From assembly GCA_910575625.1 (NCBI GenBank), contig CAJTFD010000004.1, positions 186,001 through 250,000 of the forward strand: a DNA stretch of 64,000 nt, written 5' to 3'. Under the pieces are notes generated by a model that saw nothing but the letters and a program-made list of their open reading frames with translations, was not told the origin of the DNA and ran no database searches. Source of the DNA: Clostridia bacterium. GTDB taxonomy: Bacteria > Bacillota > Clostridia > Lachnospirales > Lachnospiraceae. Below, in pieces: positions 1 through 7,318 of the stretch (position 1 is the stretch's first letter; every line of letters starts with the position of its first letter). The translations under genes and the position numbers were made by a program.

Positions 1-727
1 GGTGGAACTCTCTCTCTTGCGCCGGGGAGAGGAGATCCGGATGGCGCTGGATCCGGTGGTGGATGAGGCGGGGGATTATAAACTGGGGATCTGGGTGCGG
101 GACAATACCCAGGGCATCGGTACGCTCACCTACATGGACCAGAGCGGGGATTTCGGCGCGCTGGGGCATGGGATCAGCGATGTGGACACGGGGGAGCTGA
201 TGCAGATCCGGGACGGGGACCTGTACCGGGCCCAGGTGATGGGCATCCATAAAGGGACGAAGGGAAGTCCGGGGGAATTATCCGGGCTGATCCGTTACGA
301 CAATTCCAATATCATCGGGACGATCATGAAAAACGGGGAGAACGGCATCTACGGGCATCTGGACTCAAAATATGCCCAGAGCCTGACGTTCAGGCCCATA
401 GAAGTGGGGTACAAACAGGAGATGGAATTAGGTGGGGCCAGCATCCTGTGCAGCGTGGATGGGGAAGTGGAAGAGTATCAGGTGCAGATCACCAGCATCG
501 ACCTGAACCATCCGGATACGAACAAGAGCTTCGTGCTGAAGGTGACGGATGAGCGGCTCCTAGAGAAGACCGGAGGGATCGTCCAGGGGATGAGCGGCAG
601 CCCTGTCCTGCAGAATGGAAAGGTCGTCGGGGCGGTCACCCATGTGTTTGTACAGGATTCTACGGGGGGATATGGGATCTTTATTGAGAATATGTTGAAG
701 AATAATGAGAATCCTGCAAACAAATAA
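1..727 (+). CDS. spoIVB: SpoIVB-type S55 serine peptidase, 3' part
   Basis: This is the C-terminal part of SpoIVB, the protease released by the forespore that triggers the sigma-K checkpoint by cutting SpoIVFA in the intermembrane space. The reading frame runs in from the left edge, so the GTG at position 2 is not the true start; the signal anchor and PDZ domain lie outside the window. The peptidase domain is visible. The catalytic His is in ALGHGI (residue about 56 of the visible part) and the nucleophile Ser is in GMSGSP (about 198). Direct placement before spo0A is the usual order in endospore formers and supports the call. It ends with FIENMLKNNENPANK and a TAA. Confidence 0.93.
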   Translation, partial: VELSLLRRGEEIRMALDPVVDEAGDYKLGIWVRDNTQGIGTLTYMDQSGDFGALGHGISDVDTGELMQIRDGDLYRAQVMGIHKGTKGSPGELSGLIRYDNSNIIGTIMKNGENGIYGHLDSKYAQSLTFRPIEVGYKQEMELGGASILCSVDGEVEEYQVQITSIDLNHPDTNKSFVLKVTDERLLEKTGGIVQGMSGSPVLQNGKVVGAVTHVFVQDSTGGYGIFIENMLKNNENPANK

Positions 728-735
728 GGAAGTTT

Positions 736-742
736 TGTCGAT
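736..742 (+). promoter_or_regulatory. candidate 0A box upstream of spo0A
   Basis: TGTCGAT differs by one base from the Spo0A box core TGTCGAA. It lies about 150 bp before spo0A, a gene known to be autoregulated in spore formers. One degenerate 7-mer is weak evidence on its own. Confidence 0.35.
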
Positions 743-781
743 TAATGTAAACAAAAACAATGTGTTTTGGCGAGTTTGCTG

Positions 782-810
782 TTGATTGTCAGGAAAAAAT
801 GTTCCATAAT
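782..810 (+). promoter_or_regulatory. candidate promoter for spo0A
   Basis: TTGATT (782-787), a 17-bp spacer and CATAAT (805-810) make a plausible sigma-A promoter. An AGGAAAA tract (791-797) resembles a sigma-H -35 element, but I see no matching GAAT -10 element, so sigma-H control is only a possibility. Confidence 0.4.
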
Positions 811-892
811 GGTAGAGAGGGAAAATTTCCCGGACGACCTCTGAGAGCCAGAGAGTTTTAGGAGGTTAATACAAGCATTAGAGAGGTGCATT

Positions 893-1717
893 ATGGAGAA
901 GTTGAACATTGCCATTGCTGATGATAACGAGAAAATGGTGGAAATACTTGAGAAGATGATCGACGGGGATAAAGACCTGCACTTAGTCGGTAAAGCATAC
1001 AATGGGGAAGATATCTGTAACATCATCCGGGAAAAAGAGCCGGATGTGGTACTCCTTGACATCATCATGCCGAAAGTGGACGGGCTGTCCGTGATGGAGC
1101 GGGTGATGCATGATAAAGAGATGAAAAAACAGCCTTCGTTCTTCATCCTGTCCGCGGTGGGGCAGGAGCGGATCACGGAGGATGCTTTCAACTTGGGGGC
1201 GGATTACTACATGCTCAAGCCTTTTGACAGTGGATTGTTGCTGGACCGCATCAAATATGTGCGGCAGAGCGCCCAGCGCAGGAGCCGGGAGACACAGAAG
1301 ATCAGCGCCTATGAGAGCTCCAGCCATTACATGGAACGGAATTTGGAGAGTGATGTGACCCACATCATCCACGAGATCGGGGTGCCGGCCCACATCAAAG
1401 GCTACCAGTATCTGCGGGATGCGATCATCCTCTCCGTCAACGACCAGGAGATGCTCAATTCGATCACGAAGATCCTGTATCCCACCATCGCCAAGAGGCA
1501 TCAGACAACCCCCAGCCGGGTGGAGCGGGCGATCCGCCATGCGATCGAGGTGGCCTGGAGCCGGGGGAAGATGGATACGATCGATGAATTGTTTGGCTAT
1601 ACTGTCAGCAACGGAAAAGGAAAACCTACAAATTCTGAATTTATAGCCCTGATCGCGGATAAAATAAGACTGGAATATAAAAATCAGACTTTCCATAGTG
1701 TAGAAAGTAGGATATAA
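893..1717 (+). CDS. spo0A: sporulation transcription factor Spo0A
   Basis: Spo0A is the phosphorelay-controlled master regulator of sporulation entry. The 274-aa length is typical. The N-terminal receiver shows the acidic pair D10/D11, the phospho-acceptor D56 in the VVLLDIIMP strand, and the switch Lys in MLKPFD. A linker follows, then the Spo0A C-terminal DNA-binding domain from about residue 150. Its recognition helix region, [18 protein letters not shown], is the family hallmark. The start is the ATG after AGAGAGGTGC. It follows spoIVB across 165 bp that hold a candidate promoter and 0A box, so it probably has its own promoter. Confidence 0.98.
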   Translation: MEKLNIAIADDNEKMVEILEKMIDGDKDLHLVGKAYNGEDICNIIREKEPDVVLLDIIMPKVDGLSVMERVMHDKEMKKQPSFFILSAVGQERITEDAFNLGADYYMLKPFDSGLLLDRIKYVRQSAQRRSRETQKISAYESSSHYMERNLESDVTHIIHEIGVPAHIKGYQYLRDAIILSVNDQEMLNSITKILYPTIAKRHQTTPSRVERAIRHAIEVAWSRGKMDTIDELFGYTVSNGKGKPTNSEFIALIADKIRLEYKNQTFHSVESRI

Positions 1718-1760
1718 TGATATGAAGTAGATAATTTTGTTTCGCGAAGGAGGATATGGG

Positions 1761-3206
1761 ATGAAGAAGATATTGTTTGCCACGTCGGAAGCCGTGCCGT
1801 TTATCAAGACAGGAGGTCTGGCAGACGTAGCGGGCGCGTTGCCCAAATGTTTTGACAAGCGTTATTTTGACATTCGGGTGATACTGCCTAAATATATGTG
1901 TATCGCTGGAGAGTGGAAGTCGAAGATGGAATATATCACCAATTTTTATATGGACTTAGGGTTCCGCAGCTGTTATGTGGGGATCTTCCGTATGGAATAC
2001 AATGGGATCACGTTCTATTTTATTGACAATGAATTTTATTTCAGTGGACCGAGACCGTATGATCAGGCGCCGTGGGATCTGGAGAAGTTTGCGTTCTTTT
2101 CAAAAGCAGTCTTGTCTGTTTTGCCGGTGATCGATTTCAAGCCCCATATCATCCATTGCCATGACTGGCAGACAGGTCTGGTGCCTGTCTATCTGCATGA
2201 CTCATTCCAGGGAGGGGACTTTTTCCGCGGTATCAAGACCATCATGACCATACATAATCTGAAATTTCAGGGAGTGTGGGATGTGGATACAGTCAAGAGT
2301 ATAACGGGCCTGCCGTCGTACTATTTTACAGCGGATAAATTAGAAGCATATAAAGACGCAAATTATTTAAAAGGCGGCATTGTCTACGCGGACGCGATCA
2401 CCACCGTGAGCAACACCTATGCGGAAGAGATCAAGACGGCGTTTTACGGGGAGGGCTTAGAAGGCCTTCTGTGCGCCCGGACCAACAGTCTGCGGGGGAT
2501 CGTCAACGGGATCGATTACGATGAATATAACCCGGAGACGGATGTCCAGATCGCGTACAATTACAATGCCAAGACATTCCGGAAGGAAAAGGTAAAGAAC
2601 AAGATCGCGCTGCAAAAAGAATTGGGTCTGGAGGAGGATCCCAAGAAGATGATGATCGGGATCGTCTCCCGTCTCACGGACCAGAAAGGGTTCGACCTGA
2701 TCGCCTACATCATGGATGAACTGTGCCAGGATGCGATCCAGCTGGTGGTCCTGGGGACTGGGGAGGAGCGCTATGAAAATATGTTCCGCCATTTTGCCTG
2801 GAAGTATAAGGGAAAAGTTTCGGCCAATATCTATTATTCCGAACCTATGTCCCACAAGACCTATGCTTCCTGCGACGCATTTTTGATGCCGTCCCTGTTC
2901 GAGCCCTGCGGTCTGAGCCAGCTGATGAGCCTGCGCTATGGGACCGTGCCGATCGTCCGGGAGACAGGCGGGCTCAAAGATACGGTGCAGCCGTATAATG
3001 AATATGAGAGCACAGGGACAGGTTTCAGCTTTATGAATTACAACGCCCATGAGATGCTGGGCGTGATCCGCAACGCACAGCGGATCTATTACGATAAGAA
3101 GAGGGAGTGGAATAAGATCGTGGACCGGGGGATGGCGATGGACTTCTCCTGGAACAATTCAGCCAGGCAATATGAGGAAATGTATAATTGGCTGATCGGA
3201 GAATAA
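1761..3206 (+). CDS. glgA: glycogen synthase (ADP-glucose, GT5)
   Basis: This is a retaining glucosyltransferase that extends alpha-1,4-glucan from ADP-glucose. It is 481 aa, the normal bacterial GlgA length. The N-terminal domain carries the nucleotide-sugar loop KTGGLADVAGALPK near residue 15. The C-terminal Rossmann domain has the GT5 signature around PSLFEPCGLSQLMSLRYGT. The open frame extends upstream to 1737, but AAGGAGGA (1747-1754) lies just before the ATG at 1761, which begins MKKILFATSE. No other glycogen genes (glgC, glgD, glgP, glgB) are in the window, so it stands alone here and follows spo0A by 43 bp. Confidence 0.96.
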   Translation: MKKILFATSEAVPFIKTGGLADVAGALPKCFDKRYFDIRVILPKYMCIAGEWKSKMEYITNFYMDLGFRSCYVGIFRMEYNGITFYFIDNEFYFSGPRPYDQAPWDLEKFAFFSKAVLSVLPVIDFKPHIIHCHDWQTGLVPVYLHDSFQGGDFFRGIKTIMTIHNLKFQGVWDVDTVKSITGLPSYYFTADKLEAYKDANYLKGGIVYADAITTVSNTYAEEIKTAFYGEGLEGLLCARTNSLRGIVNGIDYDEYNPETDVQIAYNYNAKTFRKEKVKNKIALQKELGLEEDPKKMMIGIVSRLTDQKGFDLIAYIMDELCQDAIQLVVLGTGEERYENMFRHFAWKYKGKVSANIYYSEPMSHKTYASCDAFLMPSLFEPCGLSQLMSLRYGTVPIVRETGGLKDTVQPYNEYESTGTGFSFMNYNAHEMLGVIRNAQRIYYDKKREWNKIVDRGMAMDFSWNNSARQYEEMYNWLIGE

Positions 3207-3229
3207 TATCTGGATGTCGTGGGATACTA

Positions 3230-3390
3230 GTACAGCGAAGATTAAGTTTTGGATAGTTTGGCGCAGAATATTTTTCTGAGAGTGCTGCTCCACAAACGCA
3301 GGCGTAGCGGTGGCTACGTCGAGGCTTGGGGAGTGGCGCTATCGGGAAAATAGGCAAGTCAAACTGTCAATTACTTAATATTCGCTGTAC
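3230..3390. repeat. ~160-bp imperfect palindromic element, copy 1
   Basis: The whole element can fold on itself. GTACAGCGAA (3230-3239) pairs with TTCGCTGTAC (3381-3390), then ATTAAGT with ACTTAAT and AGTTTG with CAAACT. The apex is GGCGTAGC (3301-3308), GGTG, GCTACGTC (3313-3320). It fills most of the glgA to coat-gene gap. It is clearly homologous to the element at 3963-4122, both in the 5' arm (GCGCAGAATAT against GCGCAGGATAC) and the 3' arm (CTATCGGGAAAATAGGCAAGTC against CTGTCGGAGAAATAGACAAGTC). No coding potential is evident. MITE-like or transcribed structured element; the nature is unknown. Confidence 0.85.
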
Positions 3391-3437
3391 CAGGAGAGTA
3401 AAGCCATACAAATCTCGAAAGACTTAGGAGGTAGACC

Positions 3438-3623
3438 ATGACAAACATTACAGAATTGGATCTCCAGAACCTACGCCATCTGATCGGCGGGTTTGAGGTC
3501 ACCCATTGTAAGATGCAGGGCTACGCGGAGCAGGCGCAAGATCCCCAGATCAAGCAGTATTTCCAGAAGTCAGCCCAGTCAGCGATGCAGAGCAAGCAGC
3601 AGTTGATGCAGTTTTTACAGTAG
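3438..3623 (+). CDS. small CotF-like spore coat protein
   Basis: This is a 61-aa helical protein. The segment DPQIKQYFQKSAQSAMQSKQQL resembles the helical bundle of CotF/ferritin-like coat proteins. It starts at an ATG after TTAGGAGGTAGACC and is followed 12 bp later by a second CotF-like gene, so the two form a small operon. Split CotF-like pairs are common in Clostridia. It is presumed to be a spore surface or coat component; I infer this from family resemblance only. Both genes are bracketed by palindromic elements. Confidence 0.65.
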   Translation: MTNITELDLQNLRHLIGGFEVTHCKMQGYAEQAQDPQIKQYFQKSAQSAMQSKQQLMQFLQ

Positions 3624-3635
3624 GAGGGATGCGTT

Positions 3636-3896
3636 ATGTTAGATGAAAGAACGATGGTGGCAGACACACTGACCGCAGTGAACGGTGAACTGCTGCGCTA
3701 TTCAGAGATGATCACCCAGACCGGAAATCCGCAGCTGAAACAGACATTGAAACAGATCCGCAACCAGTGTGAGATGTCCCAGGAAGAGATCTACAACATC
3801 GCCCGGGAAAAACACTACTATGTGCCGGCTGCGGAGGCGAAGGCCGATGAGATCAGCCATGTGAGGTCTGTCCTGACACAGCAGCAGATGGTGTAA
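3636..3896 (+). CDS. CotF family spore coat protein
   Basis: This 86-aa protein begins MLDERTMVADTL, a typical start for the short clostridial CotF-like proteins. An internal helix GNPQLKQTLKQIRNQCEMSQEEIYNIAREKHYY (about residues 31-63) follows; the phrase beginning at about 50 (SQEEIYNIA.E..YY.PA) is characteristic of the family. GGAGGG precedes the start, 12 bp after the previous gene. Its likely role is as a structural protein of the spore coat made in the mother cell. I see no obvious sigma-E/K promoter; copy 1 of the palindromic element occupies the upstream region. Confidence 0.78.
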   Translation: MLDERTMVADTLTAVNGELLRYSEMITQTGNPQLKQTLKQIRNQCEMSQEEIYNIAREKHYYVPAAEAKADEISHVRSVLTQQQMV

Positions 3897-3930
3897 TGTA
3901 ATGATGAAATAAGATAAGCTAAGGATCACA

Positions 3931-3954
3931 CCCGTCCTGGTCATCCAGGGCGGG
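3931..3954 (+). terminator. hairpin after coat gene pair
   Basis: CCCGTCCTGG, loop TCAT, CCAGGGCGGG forms a 10-bp stem with one G-U pair. It starts 35 bp after the CotF-like gene. There is no following T-run, so intrinsic termination would be weak. Confidence 0.45.
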
Positions 3955-3962
3955 TAAAATTA

Positions 3963-4122
3963 AGGAACTGTAGAAAAATAAGTGATGCAGGCTGCGCAGG
4001 ATACTTCTTCGAGAGCGCAATACAAAAAACGCAGGCGCAGCGGGCTCTGGCGAGGCTTTTTGTATTGTGCTGTCGGAGAAATAGACAAGTCAAGATGCGT
4101 CAGTTATTTTCCTACAGTTCCT
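3963..4122. repeat. ~160-bp imperfect palindromic element, copy 2
   Basis: AGGAACTGTAG (3963-3973) pairs with CTACAGTTCCT (4112-4122). Moving inward, AAAATAA pairs with TTATTTT, TTCTTCGAGAGC with a GCTGTCGGAGAA arm, and CAATACAAAAA with TTTTTGTATTG around an apex at about 4042 (GGCGCAGCGGGCTCTGGCG). It is homologous to copy 1 in both arms, and the apex motif is shared with copy 3 at 26711-26874. The apparent coding extension of the downstream ACT gene to 3982 lies inside it and is not real. Confidence 0.85.
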
Positions 4123-4152
4123 AAGTATGACAGAAAGGATGAAGACACAGAT

Positions 4153-4575
4153 ATGATCGATCAGATAGCGATAGTCGTAAAAAACAAGCCGGGCAGCCTC
4201 CGGCGGATCACCAGTCTTTTAGCAGAGAACAACATCAACTGCCTGTGTATCTCTACATATGACGCGCCGGATTTTGGCATCCTGCGGATGATCGTGGATG
4301 ATTTTGATAAGTGTTACCGGATCTTGGAGGAGCGCGGGGAGCTGGTCATGAAAGACCGGGTCATCGCGATCCCGATGGAAGATAAGCCGGGGGCTATGGA
4401 CGGCATTCTGGCGGCGGTCGGGGAGGCGAACATCAATATCGACTGTATGTATTCGTATATCAGCAGCCGGCTGAAGTCGGCTGTGCTGATCTTCCGGGCG
4501 GAGGATATCGAGGAGACGGAGAGCGTCCTGGCGATCAAAGGGTATCAGGTGATCCGGGATGTGAAGGGATTGTAA
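4153..4575 (+). CDS. tandem ACT-domain protein
   Basis: This 140-aa protein is built of two ACT domains, residues about 1-68 and 70-140. Each has the ACT start pattern: IAIVVKNKPGSLRRI and VIAIPMEDKPGAMDGI. ACT domains bind amino acids and report on their level; free-standing tandem ACT proteins of this size have no settled function. I chose the ATG at 4153 because AGAAAGGATG lies 10 bp upstream, whereas the open frame to 3982 crosses a palindromic element. The stop is one base before the ATG of the AAA ATPase gene, so the three genes 4153-6312 may be co-transcribed. Confidence 0.8.
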   Translation: MIDQIAIVVKNKPGSLRRITSLLAENNINCLCISTYDAPDFGILRMIVDDFDKCYRILEERGELVMKDRVIAIPMEDKPGAMDGILAAVGEANINIDCMYSYISSRLKSAVLIFRAEDIEETESVLAIKGYQVIRDVKGL

Positions 4576-4576
4576 A

Positions 4577-5653
4577 ATGATCAATAATGTAGTGTTTGAA
4601 AATTTCCGTGGATTTGAAAAAATGGAGCTTTCTAAGCTCAGACCGATCACACTGATATCGGGAAGAAATAATGTTGGAAAAAGTTCGATTTTGGAGGGCA
4701 TATTTCTATTTTTTGATCATGTATCACCAGAATCCTTTGCGAAGATCAATCAATTTCGAGGGATCGCGCTTGCGTCTGATTCTGTAAACTTATGGGAATC
4801 TGCTTTTTACCAAATGGATACGACGAAGACCATGCGGATCTATCTGGAGGACGATGGGATCCCTTCTATGTTGGAATATGAGCGGGATGAATCTTTTGTT
4901 CCTGCTAATGATATAAACGTACCACAGGAAATGATGAATCAGATCATTTCTTCGGCAAAATCCCTGTATACACTTAAGTTCTGCTATGAGAAAAAAGATT
5001 ATCTGGAAAACGGTCATTTTATTGTCGGGCCGATGGGGATGTTCCGGAGTGTTTCGACGACCCTTGAACATGATCAGATAGATAGGATGACATTTACACA
5101 ATATATAAATGCAGCCATCATCAACAGTGGGAGTCTCCATTCTATTGTTGAATGGTTTGGGAAGCTGGAGTTGGAAGGAAAAAAACAACAGATCATAAAT
5201 ATCTTACAGTTTATGGAACCGATGATCACAGATCTTTCGACGATCGTGGTAAATGGTCAAGTCCAGCTTTATGCGAAAATGGGCGGTCAGCTGCTGCCCC
5301 TTAGGTTGGCAGGAGATGGAGTAAATAAACTTTTGTTTATATTATTATCTATGATCGCAAATCCGCATTCTATTATTCTGATCGATGAGATAGAGACAGG
5401 TTTTCATTATTCTATGTTTCCGAAACTTTGGGAAACGATCGCGCAGGCGACGTATGAGAGCGGATGTCAAGTCATAGCTACGACACATAGCTATGAATGC
5501 ATTGTCGGGGCGATCGATGGCGTGGAGAGTGCGCAGAGGAAGTCAGATTTTTGCTATCTGCGTGTTGATAAGATCGATGATAAAAATCGTGCATATTGGT
5601 ATTCAGATGATCTGCTCCAAACAGCGATCGCAACAGATATGGAGGTGCGCTGA
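4577..5653 (+). CDS. AAA family ATPase (OLD/AAA_15-21 type), candidate defence
   Basis: This is a 358-aa SMC/OLD-like ATPase. Walker A is GRNNVGKSS (K35), preceded by an IxxNF.GF.. start typical of RecF/OLD ATPases. Walker B is IILIDEIETG near residue 270, and an H-loop-like ATTHS follows in about 30 residues. There is no coiled-coil hinge of SMC length. It overlaps the next gene by one base, in the ATPase + TOPRIM arrangement of OLD-like and PARIS-like anti-phage systems. One sampled line here (4681-4740) is 35% GC by hand count, against 62% in the preceding ACT gene (4381-4440), suggesting later acquisition. The defence role is inferred. Confidence 0.8.
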   Translation: MINNVVFENFRGFEKMELSKLRPITLISGRNNVGKSSILEGIFLFFDHVSPESFAKINQFRGIALASDSVNLWESAFYQMDTTKTMRIYLEDDGIPSMLEYERDESFVPANDINVPQEMMNQIISSAKSLYTLKFCYEKKDYLENGHFIVGPMGMFRSVSTTLEHDQIDRMTFTQYINAAIINSGSLHSIVEWFGKLELEGKKQQIINILQFMEPMITDLSTIVVNGQVQLYAKMGGQLLPLRLAGDGVNKLLFILLSMIANPHSIILIDEIETGFHYSMFPKLWETIAQATYESGCQVIATTHSYECIVGAIDGVESAQRKSDFCYLRVDKIDDKNRAYWYSDDLLQTAIATDMEVR

Positions 5654-6312
5654 TGCCGCGTAAGACAAATGATCGGCTGATGAAAGAGCATTTGATCATC
5701 TGCGAAGGGAGAGACGGACAGGAATTTTTGATCCGATATCTGAACAGTCAGGCTCTGTCGTATGATCCGAGATTTTCAGATGATATCCAGGTAAATGATT
5801 TTGGTGGGAATTCTGAATTGTATAAATACCTGGAGATCCTAAAAAATACTTCAGGCTATGAAAGATTAAGATCTTTGATGATCATCCGCGATGCAGAAAA
5901 TGATGCAGAGACTGCCGTCAGAGAGATTCAGTCTGCACTGAGAAAAGCAGATCTGGCAGTTCCGTCAGAGCCTCATTTATGGACGGGGGATGTTCTAAAG
6001 ATAGGATTTGTACTTTTTCCAACTTGTGGGGATATTGTGGAGGATGGCACACTTGAAGATCTGTGCCTTGCCATTTTGGCGGAACCGCAGGCAGGGGAGA
6101 TACTCAAAGAGATTGATTCTTTTCTTATGATGTTGGGGGAGGCGCATCAAAGAGATTTTCCTCGGATCTTTAAGAACAGGCTCCATACATATTTTTCCGT
6201 CCACAATGATTACGTTTCTTTTAAAATAGGCGAAGCTGCCGCTGCCGGGGCGTTTGACTGGAGGAGTGAACGATTGGATCTGCTTAAACGGTTTATGGAA
6301 AAGATGTTTTAG
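5653..6312 (+). CDS. DUF3226/TOPRIM-like partner protein
   Basis: This 219-aa protein resembles DUF3226, a TOPRIM-fold family. The expected acidic residues are visible: E18 in LIICEGRDGQEF, and D80 and D84 in MIIRDAENDAE, the equivalents of the TOPRIM Glu and DxD. The start ATG overlaps the ATPase stop codon region (GCTGATGCC), with GGAGGTGC just upstream, so translation is coupled. TOPRIM partners of OLD-like ATPases are usually nucleases. The rest of the chain is helical with no membrane segment. Function here is inferred from the pairing and is not demonstrated. Confidence 0.72.
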   Translation: MPRKTNDRLMKEHLIICEGRDGQEFLIRYLNSQALSYDPRFSDDIQVNDFGGNSELYKYLEILKNTSGYERLRSLMIIRDAENDAETAVREIQSALRKADLAVPSEPHLWTGDVLKIGFVLFPTCGDIVEDGTLEDLCLAILAEPQAGEILKEIDSFLMMLGEAHQRDFPRIFKNRLHTYFSVHNDYVSFKIGEAAAAGAFDWRSERLDLLKRFMEKMF

Positions 6313-6322
6313 TGTTCAATCT

Positions 6323-6363
6323 GAAAAGCAGAGGCCAGCAGGATGGGGCTTCTGCTTTTCTCG
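6323..6363 (+). terminator. terminator after the AAA/TOPRIM pair
   Basis: GAAAAGCAGAGGCC (6323-6336) pairs with GGGGCTTCTGCTTTTC (6345-6360). It starts 10 bp after the stop codon. The downstream arm itself ends in TTTTC, giving a usable U-rich end. Confidence 0.7.
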
Positions 6364-6428
6364 CGCTTGAGTTATCCAGGCGTGTATGGTAGAATAGGAA
6401 CATCTTGGATTTGGAAAGGGATAGTTAT

Positions 6429-7307
6429 ATGAAGAAAATTGCCATTGTGACAGACAGCAATAGCGGTATCACGCAAAAAGAAGGGAAGGAGATAGGTGTA
6501 CATGTCCTTCCCATGCCTTTTTATATCGACGGAGAGATCTTTTACGAGGACATCACGCTGAGCCAGGAGCAATTTTACCAGAAACTCTCAGACAACGCGG
6601 ATATCTCCACATCCCAGCCCTCACCCGGGGAGGTGATCGATCTCTGGGATAGATTATTGGCGGATCATGAGCAGGTCGTCCATATCCCCATGTCCAGTGG
6701 GCTGAGCGCCTCCTGTGAGACGGCTGTGGCCCTGGCCCAGGACTATGAGGGGCGGGTGCAGGTCGTCAACAACCAGCGGATCTCAGTGACCCAGAAGCAG
6801 TCGGTGATGGATGCGCTGGCGTTGGTAAAAGACGGCGCGGATGCGGGGCAGATCCGGGAGATCCTGGAGCGGGAGAAGATGGAATCCAGTATCTACATCA
6901 CCCTGGAGACATTGAAATATCTGAAAAAAGGCGGGCGGATCACACCGGCGGCCGCAGCCATCGGCACCATGTTGAAATTAAAACCTGTCCTGCAGATCCA
7001 GGGGGAGAAGTTGGATGCCTATGCGAAATGCCGCAGTAAGAAACAGGCCAGAAAGACGATGCTGGAAGCCATGAAAAAAGACATGGAAACACGCTTTGCT
7101 CCTTATGTCGAGGAGGGCTGTTTCGCATTGATGGTCGCTTACGCAGGAAATGAGGAGGAGGCGCAGGACTGGAAGCGGGAAGTGGAGGAATGTTTCCCGG
7201 GGTATCCGCTCATCGTGGATCCTCTTTCTTTGAGTGTCTCCTGTCATATCGGCCATGGGGCCCTGGCTCTGGCCGGCGCAAAACTGGTGGATCAAAGAAA
7301 AAGATAG
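6429..7307 (+). CDS. DegV family fatty acid-binding protein
   Basis: This 292-aa DegV/FakB-type protein binds a fatty acid and presents it to the FakA kinase. The N-terminus KIAIVTDSNSGI is the DegV start motif. PMPFYIDGEIFYED and ISTSQPSPGEV (SQPS region) line the acyl pocket, and IPMSSGLSASCETA carries the family serine loop. YLKKGGRI is the other DegV signature. The ATG at 6429 was chosen after GGAAAGGGA; an in-frame ATG at 6405 has no site. It ends 11 bp before argS. No fakA is visible nearby. Confidence 0.93.
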   Translation: MKKIAIVTDSNSGITQKEGKEIGVHVLPMPFYIDGEIFYEDITLSQEQFYQKLSDNADISTSQPSPGEVIDLWDRLLADHEQVVHIPMSSGLSASCETAVALAQDYEGRVQVVNNQRISVTQKQSVMDALALVKDGADAGQIREILEREKMESSIYITLETLKYLKKGGRITPAAAAIGTMLKLKPVLQIQGEKLDAYAKCRSKKQARKTMLEAMKKDMETRFAPYVEEGCFALMVAYAGNEEEAQDWKREVEECFPGYPLIVDPLSLSVSCHIGHGALALAGAKLVDQRKR

Positions 7308-7318
7308 GAGTGTTGAGG

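Noticed and set aside
983..1858. 291-aa minus-strand frame opposite spo0A
   Set aside because: It lies antisense to spo0A, has no ribosome binding site and looks like codon-bias shadow sequence.
3982..4152. 57-residue N-terminal extension of the ACT gene
   Set aside because: It lies inside the palindromic element; the ATG at 4153 has a proper ribosome binding site and starts the ACT fold.
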